Shown piece by piece: positions 45,455 through 59,780 of a DNA stretch of 64,000 bases. Origin of the DNA: Nemophila menziesii (lineage: Eukaryota > Streptophyta > Magnoliopsida > Boraginales > Hydrophyllaceae). The stretch covers positions 22,683,730 to 22,747,729 of the forward strand of contig JARWIR010000001.1 of assembly GCA_029959085.1 (NCBI GenBank), read 5' to 3'. Position 1 is the first letter of the stretch; the number at the start of each line of letters is the position of its first letter. The notes under the pieces are model-generated. The model had not been told where the DNA came from. It did no database searches and was given only the letters and a program-made list of their open reading frames with translations. The translations under genes and the position numbers were made by a program.

Positions 45455-46640
45455 GGGGATGCGAATAAGTGCATCAATTGGGTTGAGTAAGAACATCTTT
45501 GAGAGTAAATCAAGCTCTAGGGAGACTCGTTGATGGTTAGTGAGGAGAGAGCCAAAGGCTCACTCTAACTTATCTAAATATACCTATCACACCTACCCTA
45601 AGCCTATATTACAACCTTAAAGACCTTAGGATTCTTGACTATACAACTTAGGAAATTTCGAACTAATAAAAAGTAGTTAGGTGGACCTCAGAAACTATGT
45701 GGGGATCGAGGAACACCCTATAACCACCATAGCAAACTAAGAAAAAACCTAAATTTGCGCATTGCAAAACTAATCTGATCTTGGAATTAATATGTATGGA
45801 TAGTTGATTTAGTTTGTAGATTGTACTGTATGAGACTTTTTTTAATTTGTGCTTTAGTATCATTCATTTACTTTTCTACTCTTTCTCTCTTCTTTGACTT
45901 ATTGAACTTAGACCTTTTAAACTCTATTTTCTTTTATATTTTGTCGGGATGACAAAACCTTGAGTTGGGGGTCTTGATGTCTCTCTTTTTGTGACAGATT
46001 AATCCATTCACGAGACATTATTTTGGGAGTTTATTGTTCCTAAGTGAGGGATATTTCCCTATTATTTGCTATATTATACTTTTGCTTCTCGTTTTGGATA
46101 TAATACTAATTATAGAGATTTTGTGTCTTAATTTAGTGTTAAGTGTGTATATTTTAGGACATGGTTGATACAAGGTTCCAAGATGAGACTAAGAAGTAAA
46201 AAATTCAAGATAAACCCTAAGTTAAAGCGGAATTTGAGCTTAGAGCCACGTTGGGAAGTTGGAGCGTTTTTGGAGAAATCTTTGTGCCTTAGTGATTCAG
46301 TCACTATGACATGTCGTGAGATATTTGAACCTGATTTATTTTTTATTTAGAGATAAATTGAAGTCAGTGTCACATGGGAAGTGACAAAAGTCAATTCGGA
46401 GTTAAGATGAAAAAATTATGCCATTTGCTTCTACCGTGACTCGAATCAAAATTATGCTAAGTAAAACGAGTCAGGCCCCTTCTAAACCTAATTAAGCAAG
46501 CCGAAAGGGGCCCAAACGTTTTAATTCATATATGAGTAATTTTTCAGCCCCAGTTCATTAGGGCATTTAGTTATAAAGGCCCCAAAGATAGTGGACTTTA
46601 TTTTAAAAGTCTCTTTAGTTATAACGTAGTTAGAAGCCAA
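45455..46640 (+). mobile_element. Ty3/gypsy-type 3' end with partial LTR, copy 2
   Basis: It is homologous to 12725-13950 in the same order. The polypurine tract here is clearer: TTGAGTTGGGGGTCTTGATG at about 45960-45979, with the LTR presumed to begin TGATG at 45975. After it come TTTTTGTGACA and GAGACATTATTTT, as in copy 1. No gag-pol is present. The right limit is not defined. An LTR promoter is not obvious. Confidence 0.6.
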
Positions 46641-46911
46641 CTTATAGGTGTAAGAATACCATAATACCCTTTTCTCTCACATACTATTGAAGCCAGACAA
46701 TCACTTTATTCTCCCTCTCTCTCTTATTGTAGGGAATAATAGTATATTAAAAAAATGGTTATAGGGTTTTTTTTGTTACACAACTTTTACTCTTCTCCAC
46801 CATTCTCTCTCTTCCAATTTTGCAAAAATTATCTCAGATACTCTCTTCTCTCTCTTTCTCTTCTTCTAATTTACTCTCTCGTCCTTTGTTGCTGCTCTTG
46901 AGCCTTCTGCT

Positions 46912-46979
<68 letters not shown>

Positions 46980-47339
46980 ATATTGTCGGTTTTAAGGAAA
47001 CATCTAAAAAAATCTTCTTTAATTTTTTATTTTCTTTGTGTATTACGTGTAATATGTAGTAGTATATTATGTAATAGGATGTTAATGTTTTCCTAAATTG
47101 TGACCCATTACGTTTATGCATTTTAGTTGTGTTTTTGTTTAACTTTAACTCTAGACAATCTGCCATAAGTATTTTAGCATTGTCACTAAATGTTAATAGT
47201 GAAAGTTACAGTTAGTATGTTGTTTGTTGATCAATTGTGTCTGGTTATTGATGTGTAATATCAGATTAAGATATGATCAGTAGTTTGGTATAGGCCAATA
47301 TTTATATATAACATGTAAAATCATTTTTGTTTTAGGGTT
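46641..47339. other. Gene-free stretch around a CT microsatellite
   Basis: CT-rich sequence from 46690 to 46980 followed by AT-rich sequence. The ORF 46820-47059 is a reading through the CT run and is not a gene. Confidence 0.4.
46916..46976. repeat. (CT)30 microsatellite
   Basis: Uninterrupted CT dinucleotides of about 60 bp within a longer pyrimidine-rich block. Confidence 0.97.
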
Positions 47340-48895
47340 AAATACAAAAAATGTAGGAGTTTTTGTTTGATAAGTATGCAAAAATACTTAATCAGGGTGT
47401 TATTGGGTAGGATTATTGATGGGTAAACACGTTTGTTTATATTATGAGTAGTTTGGTACGTACCAATGTTGACATATAAAACTTAAAATTATGGTTTTAG
47501 TTGGAACTGTATACATTTTAAAAATATTTTTGAACAACGGTTGCTTAATTTGGTATGTTCCTACCTTTTGTATTATAGGTACGTTCCAATGTTAGTGTAT
47601 ATTGGTACGTACCAAATATGTGTGTTGCGATTTAAAAAATAACCATTCTTTTAATTGTTGCATGAAAATTGGGGAAATCCGTTACACATAACCATTTTAG
47701 AAGACACAAATATAGCTTTAAAGCAAAAGAAGAATAAGAAAAAGAAGGTAAAGTTTGGTCTACAAATTAAAGATAAAATAAAGGTAAACTAATGTTTTTT
47801 TAAATTCTATATTTTTGTATGTTAATAAATAGTTTAAATGTCATGAGAAATAAATTTATTTAAGATTACAAAGAGGATTAATTTGGTTAAATAACATTTT
47901 CTGGAAATTATATATATTTTTGAAAATACATAATTGAAGATAATTGGTTACATACAATCATATTTGATAGTTTTTTTGTATAAATAACAGTAGTAGAAAA
48001 TATTGGTATATATCAAAAATGAGGAAATATACTATGCTTTTATTTAGAATGCAAAAATAATGTTTATGTAACAAAGTAATCGTATTTTTAAGAATGTTCT
48101 TGTATTAGTATATTATGAAAGGTGGGTAATTAACAGTAATAGTTATGGAGATTATGTTGGTTAATAATCGTTTGGTACGTACCAATGTTGAATAACATAT
48201 TATAATATTTTTTTATCTTAGAACATACCAATATGATGTATATATATCTGATTTGAACAACTGTATTTAAGTAACAGGTGTATTAAGCATGGTTGATTAT
48301 CGTTGTTCATCAACAAATATGATGGAAGTTTTAAAAGACCCGGACGTAACTAAAGACCATATTCAGGCTTGTGCAACATCACCAATGGTCTTGATCCACT
48401 TTACATAGGAGTCTGAAAAAATTGTTATGTAGACATTGGTACATACCAATGTGCACATATAAATTAAGAAAAACAAAATAATGTACTATACAAGATGAAC
48501 ATAAAAATTTAATCATTAAATTTAACAATGAGCCTGTACCAATGGTCTTGTTCCACTTTACATACGAGTCTTACACAATTGTAATGTATACATTGGTATG
48601 TATACATTTACATTAAGAAAATAGAAAATAGAAAACGTGTACTATGCAAGATGAACATAATAATTTAATCATTTCATTTAACAAAGGTCTGTAACAATGG
48701 TCTTGATCAACTTTACATAAGAGTCTAAAACAATTGCTATGCAAATATTGGTACATACCAATGTGTACATATACATTAAAAAAAAAAGTGTACTATAGAA
48801 TATGAACATAACAATCTACTAATTGAATTTAATCATGGGTTTGTACCAATATTCTTGATCTACTTTACATATGGGTCTTACACAATTGCAATGTA

Positions 48896-49040
48896 GAAAA
48901 CATCACTCTCAGTGAGGGTGGACCATTTGATTCGCATATAATCTTGTAACTTAGCAAAATATGAAATGTTAGACATGGGTGAAAATTACTTATCTTCACC
49001 ATGTTTGAAAATGGAGATTACACCATCTATGGTGGACCTA
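48896..49040 (-). pseudogene. MULE-like N-terminal exon remnant, copy A
   Basis: It is homologous to the remnant at 50200-50474 (plus-strand words CAGTGAGGGTGGACCATTTG and CTTATCTTCACCATGTTTGA). On the minus strand it reads as a short stretch containing FKHGEDK-like and W-S-T-L-T-E-type residues. It is broken and lacks any catalytic region. Confidence 0.4.
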
Positions 49041-50199
49041 AAACATTAGACAATTAAGATATGCTAATCTGAAAAGTAGTTCAAAATTGGTACATACTAA
49101 TGTCTTGGTACATACCAATGCGTACAAAAACATTAGGAACGTCAGAAAAATCTACTATGGAACATGAACATAACAATTTAATCATTAAAATGAACCATGT
49201 GTATGTACCAATGTTCTAGACCAACTTAACATATAGGTGTATATCAACTGCTGAGTAGAAATTGGTATATACCAATGTTTACATAAAAATTAAGAAACCC
49301 AAATTATTTTACTTTAGAGTATGAACATAAAAAATTAATCAATGAAATAAAACATGTTTTTGTACCAATGTTCTTGATCCACTTAACATATAGGTTTGTA
49401 AAAAAATATTAATTAGATGTTGGTACATACCAATGTCTATACTAATGGTGTTGATACACTATGCATATGTTTATATATCAATTGTTGTGCAGAAATTGGT
49501 ACATGCCAATGTTTACAAAAAAGATTAAGAAAACCGAAAAAATTATTATGAAGTATGAGCATAACAATTTAATCATTAAAATAAAACATGTGTCTGTACC
49601 AATTTTTTTGATCCACTTAACATATAGGTTTGTAATAAAATGTTAATAAGATGTTGGTACATGACAATATCTATACTAATGTTGTTGATACACTATGCAT
49701 ATGTTTGTGTATCAACTGATGTGCAGAAACTGGTACATAGCAATGTTTATAAAAAAATTAAAAAATCAAAAAAATTTATATAGAGTATGAACATAACAAT
49801 TTAATCATTGAAATAAAACATGTGTATGTACCAATGTTCTTGATCCACTTAACATATATGTTTGAACCAAATGTTAATCAGATGTCGGTACATACCAATG
49901 TTTGTACCAACTGTTCTTTACCAAATTCATCCATTGTTGTGTAACTAATGATATGTAAAAATTGTTATACACGAGTGAAAAAATAGATTTACTTAAAATT
50001 ATCAAAGATGTGAGAGTGTATGAATAATTTGTAAACATCATAGAGGCATTATGAAACTTAAGGAACATCACAGGGACCTATATGACAAAGATTCAATGTA
50101 ATATAGAAAAGAATATGGAAACCAATAGTTATTGATGAATATCAAAAGGACATAAATTTGTGCTTAGCCCATAAGGCCTCAGCATATAATGAGAACATG

Positions 50200-50474
50200 G
50201 ATGATCATTACATAAAAAATAAAATTAACGAGATGACAATTTCTTCTAGGCTATCCCTATGTAACAACCATTATAATGTCGTATAATCATCCTCGCAGTT
50301 GATACGATAATTTTCATGACTAGTAATTGAATAATAGTAGAAAACATCACCCTCAGTGAGGGTGGACCATTTGATTCGCACATAGTCTTGTAACTTAGAA
50401 AAATATGCAACGTTGAACATGGGTGAAAGATACTTATCTTCACCATGTTTGAAAACGACAATTACACCATCCAT
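50200..50474 (-). pseudogene. MULE-like N-terminal exon remnant, copy B
   Basis: On the minus strand: MDGVIVVFKHGEDKYLSP, then KLQDYVRIKWSTLTEGDVF, YRINCEDDYTTL, a stop, and in the same frame WLLHRDSLEEIVISLI. The pattern of a short beta-rich domain with HG near the start and a DDYTTL..L element resembles the N-terminal domain that precedes the transposase in many plant MULEs. This is from memory of the family. No transposase follows on that strand within the window. Confidence 0.45.
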
Positions 50475-50937
50475 GGTTATCCTAAAACATATGACAATTA
50501 AGATATGTTAATCAGAAAACTATATCGAAACTACATACCAATGTGTGCATAGAATAGGAAAAAACATAGAATATGCAAGTTGAACCTAACAATATAATCA
50601 TTGGACTAATGTCTGAACTAATATTCTTGATACACACTATAAATATGGTTTTTTATGAACATGACAATTTTAATCATTGAAATTGAACATAGGTCTATAC
50701 CAATGTTCTTAATCCACACTACATATAGGTCTATAACAAAAAAGTTAAACAGATTTTGGTACATACCAATGCCTGTACTAATATGTTTTATACAATATGC
50801 ATATGGTCGTGTAGTAGTTGCTGTACAAAAATTGGTACACACCAATGTTTACAAAAAAAATGCAGAAAATCATAAAGGTTTAAATTGGAGTATGAACACG
50901 ACAATTTAATCATTGAGATTGACCATGGGTCTGTACC

Positions 50938-51395
50938 ATGGTTCTAAAATGCGCTAGGTGGTACCAGGGTGGTCGACCACTTTCGAGCGCATAGATAGTT
51001 AGGCAGCCTATTAATCGGAATTTAGGCGGTATTTAAGTAGGAGAATTTTATATTAATATCATATATTTTATTATAAAATAATAATTCATTATTATTAACC
51101 TAAAAATTACCAATTCAAGAAATCTAGACTTGAAATTTGAAAAATCGTACCTTCTTAATTTTCTCACGAGTTCAAACTCTAACTTAAGTAGTTTTTCTTT
51201 ATATTTTTCTTATGTAATGGGTTATATTAGATTGAATTGGTAATGATAGGTAGTATTGAGGTTGGGCAATCCATTAATCTGATTGGGTAGTTAATTAATT
51301 AGCTTATGCGTAGACGAACTTTCGAGCCACCTTCGAGAGAAACTCTAGGCGGATCACACTTTGTAATGCCTTGGCGGCCTTATTTTAGAACATTG
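50938..51395. mobile_element. hAT-like MITE, second family member, 458 bp
   Basis: The left end is ATGGTTCTAAAATGCG; the right end on the reverse complement is CAATGTTCTAAAATAAGG, as in the element at 6260-6839. The interiors also match (GGTCGACCAC-TTTCGAGCGC, TTAATCGGAATTTAGGCGG, AACTCTAGGCGGATC). Flanks GTCTGTACC and GTATGTAAC agree at seven of nine bases and interrupt a TTGGTAC-type repeat unit, so the insertion came after that array formed. Confidence 0.8.
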
Positions 51396-51780
51396 GTATG
51401 TAACAATGTTCTTGATCTACTCTACATACAGGTCTGTAACAAATGTTAAGCAGATGTTGGTACATACCAATGAATGTAACAACTGTACTTTGCCAAAATT
51501 AACCATTGTTCTGTAACTAAAGATATGTAAAAATTATTATACATGAGTGAAGAAGTAATCAAAAGTGTTAAAGTGTATGAACAATATGTAAACGGCATAT
51601 GAACATTATGTAACTTAATAAACATCACAAGGACCTATATGACAAAGATTCAATGGCTACTATTGAAAATAATATCGTAACAGATAGTTATTGATGAACA
51701 TCACAGGAACATACAAATTGTGCTAAACACCTAAAGCCTTAGCAGATCATGGTAATACGGAAAACAAGGATGATCATTAC

Positions 51781-55310
<3,530 letters not shown>

Positions 55311-58000
55311 GGGTTTTGTACAACCCAAACACACCAAATATTATTAAGAAAATCATGTCAAGAAGATTAAACCTTCAAACCGTAAAAGACTTAGGTAGCT
55401 ATCTTGGACTACCCATTGAACATGGTAGAGCTAAATCCAAGGACCTAGAATTCATTATTGATAGAATTCTAAGAAAAATAGAAAATTGGAAATCTGTTAC
55501 CTCTCCAATGGAGGAAAAGAGATCTTAATAAAATAAATATTACAAGCACTACCTAATTATATTATGTACTCATACCTAATCCCACTAAATGTTATTGATA
55601 CAATACATCAAATACTAGCAAAATTTTGGTGGGGAAAAATAATAAAAAGAAAGTTCACTGGTGTGAATAGAAAAAACTTACTAAATCAAAGTTTGAGGGG
55701 GGATTAGGCTTCGAGGATCTTCATTTGATGAACCTAGCTCTCTTGGCTAAGCAAGCTTGGAACCTTAATAATAAAAAAAAGTCTCTACTGTACAAACTCC
55801 TCAAAGGTAAATAATTCTATTAAATTGTTTTTTAGAAGAAAATATGGGCCCAAACCCTTCATGGAATGGTAGAAATGTGTTTCTAAAAAATATAAAGTAG
55901 AAAATTAGAAATGGAAAAACAATTAATATTAATAAGGATAAATGGATAAACAATGAAAAAGACTTTTGTCAACCAAGAAATAATAATACAAAAAATCTAT
56001 AGAAACTTGTCAATGAAGATGAAACAAATTGGAATGAAAATAAACTAATAGTAACTTACAAACCAGAAATAGTAAAACTATTTTATAAAATGTATGTCCC
56101 TAAATTTGATTCTCAAGATCAAATTGTTTGGGAAAAAAGTAAAAAAGGTGACTACAATGTAAAAGAAGCATATCATCACCTAAATAAAACAAGAAGAAGA
56201 AGAGAATAAACATAATATAAACCACCATCATCTTCACATAGTACTTCAAAGGGTTACGAGGAAAACTATGGAATATGCACGTTGCACCAAAAGCAAGAAA
56301 CTTTATATGGAAGAGTGTTAAAAACCTGTTACCTAATTATATTATGTACTCATACCTAATCCCACTAAATGTTATTGATACAATACATCAAATACTGGCA
56401 AAATTTTGGTGGGGAAAAAATAATAAAAAGAAAGTTCACTGGTGTGAATAGAAAAAACTTACTAAATCAAAGTTTGAGGGGGGATTAGGCTTCGGAGATC
56501 TTCATTTGATGAACCTAACTCTCTTGGCCAAGCAAGCTTGGAACCTTAATAATAAAAAAAGTCTCTACTGTACAAACTCCTCAAAGGTAAATAATTCTAT
56601 TAAATTGTTTTTAGAAGCAAATATGGGCCCAAACCCTTCATGGAATGTAGAAATGTGTTCCTAAAAAATATAAAGTAGAAAATTAGAAATGGAAAAACAA
56701 TTAATATTAATAAGGATAAATGGATAAATGGATAAACAATGAAAAAGACTTTGTCAACCAAGAAATAATAATACAAAAAATCTATAGAAACTTGTCAATG
56801 AAGATGAAACAAATTGGAATGAAAATAAACTAATAGTAACTTACAAACCAGAAATAGTAAAATTATTTTATAAAATGTATATCCCTAAATTTGATTCTCA
56901 ATATCAAATTGTTTGGGAAAAAAGTAAAAAGGGTGACTACAATGTAAAAGAAGTATATCATCACCTAAATAAAACAAGAAGAAGAAGAGAATAAACATAA
57001 TATAAACCACCATCATCTTCACATAGTACTTCAAAGGGTTACGGGGAAAACTATGGAATATGCACGCTACACCAAAAGCAAGAAGCTTTATATGGAAGAG
57101 TGTTAAAAACCTGTTACCTACAGAATAAAACCTTTATAATATGCATACCACCAAAAATAAGACTTACAAAATATGTAACAAAGAAGTTGTCAATTGAATA
57201 CTTTTGTTTAATTGCGATTTGGTTAAATTAACTTGGCTCTCAACACCTTTTAACATAAAAACTAATGAAACGCCGTTTATAGAATTGACCAATGGCTTTC
57301 AAAATTAGAAATGATACTGAATTTTTTTTATAAAAAAGAAGATGAAATATTAGAACTTATCAGTTATGTTGCAGGGAAAGTTTGGAAAGAAATAAATATT
57401 TATATAGAGAATAATATTACATGTGAAGCATATAGAACTTACAAATTGGCTTGAAGTCATTCAAATGAATACAACAAAGAAAATAATAACAATGTTGACA
57501 ACACAAATAGTAATGAAATGATTAAAAACCTAATTATCAAAACTAATGTCAATAATGATGTTGATAATGGAGAAAACCAAAGAAAAATAATAAAAAAGGG
57601 AAGTGAAATCTTCCAAAAAAAACTATTCCAAAATGAATAATGATGCGAGTGTCAATAAAGATGGATCCTCCATAGGTTGTATAATTAGAAATAATAAAGA
57701 AATGTTAATTGCAGGTAAGACTTGGAGGCTGAATTCAGAGTTAGTTGAAATAGTTAAAGCAACTGGAATTCTTAAAGCGACATAAATGGTAGGATATTAC
57801 CAAGTCGGGGTGATCATAATCGAGAACGATTCAAGCACCATTATGAAGCTATTGACTAATAATCTTCTTATTATTTGTCTAAAAATTTGTAATATTGTTA
57901 AATCTATTTACGGGCTAGCCGAATATTATAGATCCTCTTTTGCTCTTATTTGTAGGAGTAACAGTTTAGTGGCTGACTGAATTGCCAGACAAGAGATTTC
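55311..58000 (+). pseudogene. L1-like LINE ORF2 C-terminal part, with internal duplication
   Basis: It starts inside RT at SYLGLPIEHGRAKSKDLEF (55400), continues with the thumb-like region, then HWCE*KKLTKSKFEGGLGF and ALLAKQAWNLNNKKSLL (55660-55790), and a zf-RVT-side stretch IVWEKSKKGDYNVKEAYHHL (56120-56180). A 780-bp section is then repeated in tandem. The 3' part has an RNase H domain: MNNDASVNKDGSSIGCIIRN (57630), a Glu-containing ELVEIVKATGILKA, ENDSSTIMKLL (57810), and SLVAD*IARQ at 57965-57990. Many frameshifts and stops. The 5' part (ORF1, endonuclease, catalytic RT) is absent. Confidence 0.82.
55551..57110. repeat. Recent 780-bp tandem duplication within a LINE
   Basis: 55551-56330 and 56331-57110 are copies offset by exactly 780 bp at the left junction (ACCTAATTATATTATGTACT at both). 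They differ by only about a dozen single-base changes, A-run length changes and an 8-bp AAATGGAT expansion near 56725. The junction between copies reads AACCTGTTACCTAATTAT, while the right exit reads AACCTGTTACCTACAGAAT, so the breakpoint shares the word TTACCTA or ACCTA. Confidence 0.92.
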
Positions 58001-58410
58001 TTGACACTTTGTTTGGTAATTGTCTCTTTCATAAGCCGGCCCAATTAGCTTTACCGGTTTTGCACGATAAGGGGTACTAGTTAACAAACTTTATAAGTGC
58101 CCAACTTAAGCAAGGCTACTGGCTATGTAACTAAACCCTATCTTTTTTCTCTCACAGGCACATTTCCCAAGATGGCCTTATCCACTAAACCCCACCATAA
58201 CTCCACCACAAAAAACCCTCCACCACCTCCTAAATATAGTCCTATCTTTAGCCATTTTCCTCTTCTATCCGCTCTCTTTCGACCGATCTATGAGGATAGA
58301 CCTTTTGTTTATTACTCGTGTTTGGTTTTTACGGATCAATATTTCTTGTTTTTTTTAATTCTCTTTCACCTTTGTCTTTTAGCTTCGTGGGTCACACCTG
58401 CTTAGCATGA
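58001..58410 (+). other. LINE 5' UTR or junction between two LINEs
   Basis: The end of the previous LINE is not marked by a poly(A). From about 58090 the sequence is probably the 5' UTR of the next LINE. The ORF 58097-58405 resembles nothing known and is likely chance. Confidence 0.4.
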
Positions 58411-59780
58411 ATGGCTAGCATTAAAGATATTGGTAAGGAAGATTTGGATGATTCTCTTTCACTATCTCCAGATAGAGACGCTATATATGCTCAATTCGAA
58501 GAACCCATGTTGTTTCTTCGCATTATTGCTACTGGTAGCATTAACTTTAACTATCTTAAACGAATCATTATTCAACATTGAGGTATTAAAGGTCGGATCT
58601 CTTTAGATAAGAGAGGTATGAACTTATGTGTTATTCAATTTGAGAATATTAAAGATCTAGAAATGGTATGTAAGAACAGACCTTATCATGTCTTTGGATT
58701 TCTCATTCTGATCCAAAAATATGAAGAATGTGTGTCAAACCCTAGTTAACTTGAAGAAATAGCTTTTTGGGTAAGAATAGAAAGGATTTCTCCTCTCATC
58801 ATTAAGGAAGGAAATGTTAGGAAAATTGCGTCCATTTTGGGAAACTTTCTTGAGCTTGAACTCCCAAATCCAGAAAAATTCAAAATTAATCCTTCTGCTA
58901 AGGCAAGAGTGACCTGGAAAATTAATAAGCCATTGAGGCCTAGATTTAAATTGAGGGATAGTCATTCAGTTTGGGTTTCCTTTAAATTCAAGAAAGTGTT
59001 TAATTTTTGTTATATTTGTGGTATACTTTCCCATGAGGAAAAGAACAGTGATAATCCAAATAAGCTAGTCACAAAACTGGGTAATTGGATTAGATATGTT
59101 GAAAGTGACAGAGGTAACCAAGCTTATGTGTTCACAGGGTTAAATAAGATCAAGTCAGACCTAGAATTCAGAAAATACGAGGTAAAATACCTTTGAAAAT
59201 TAAAAATAAAAGTGGATTTAAAAGAGCTGATGGAAATACAAATGATTCTATGGCCCAACAATTGAATGAAAACAAGTCAAATTTGGTTCAATCTATGTTG
59301 ACTTTACCAACAGTTGAACTAGGGGGCAAAACTCAAACTGGGGTCATTTCATCTGCTGTTATTAGACCTCTTACTGAAGGGGAGGTTAAAAAATTGTGTG
59401 GCCCAACTCCTTTTAAAGGCCCAAGCCTGATCAAAAGCCTAAATTTGAGCATTGACCCGTCAATCACGTCCAACTCGGAAAATAACATTCTTTTTGGGTC
59501 TATTGAACGCACTAAACAAGTCAGAAAGGATCTAGGGCTCCCCTCTGAGGATGAAGTCACCTCCTTTGTCCCTGCAATTCTTATTGGATCTGAAGAAGAA
59601 GAAGATGATCAACCTGACAGAGAAGATAATGAGATGACAGAGGATATGGATTTAGACAAGTTCAATGAAGAGGAGGGAGAAGATAAATGGGAGGAAGTTG
59701 ATTCTCTTGAAAATTGTGAGGCCTGTTCTGCTGAAGTGGCTTGCGAGATTGACCCAAATCAACCCCAACATAATCAATGA
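58411..59780 (+). pseudogene. LINE ORF1 (gag-like, DUF4283 and CCHC-type), decayed
   Basis: Starts MASIKDIGKEDLDD. The first part matches the DUF4283 domain of plant LINE ORF1 proteins (GRISLDKRGMNLCVIQF, then EEIAFWVRIERIS and ILGNFLELE). It is followed by VWVSFKFKKVFNFCYICGIL and SHEEKN, a worn CCHC knuckle (CYICG..SH). After a frameshift near 59175 the C-terminal tail continues from KIKNKSGFKRADGN to a Glu-rich end (EEEEDDQPDREDNEMTEDMD), stopping at 59780. In-frame stops lie at 58579 (TGA) and 58747 (TAA). In the family, ORF1 binds the RNA. The last bases ATGA overlap the ORF2 start. Confidence 0.8.

Larger units (their letters stand above)
47340..51780. repeat. Repeat block with TTGGTACATACCAATG words, partly duplicated
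   Basis: The near-palindrome TTGGTACATACCAATG and variants (GGTACGTACCAATG on the left side) recur more than fifteen times. From 49080 to 49870 the words are set in units of about 160 or 232 bp (starts at the phrase GTATGAACATAAC near 49160, 49319, 49552 and 49785). A larger unit is duplicated: 48896-50230 pairs with 50340-51780, including the MULE-like exon remnant at its left and the phrase CATTGTT(G/C)TGTAACTAA at its right. It is probably an arm of a large DNA transposon, but no terminal repeats were fixed. Confidence 0.65.

Noticed and set aside
47340..51780. CRISPR-like array of palindromes
   Set aside because: This is a plant nuclear sequence. The spacers are themselves repeats of 160/232 bp, and there is no leader or cas gene.
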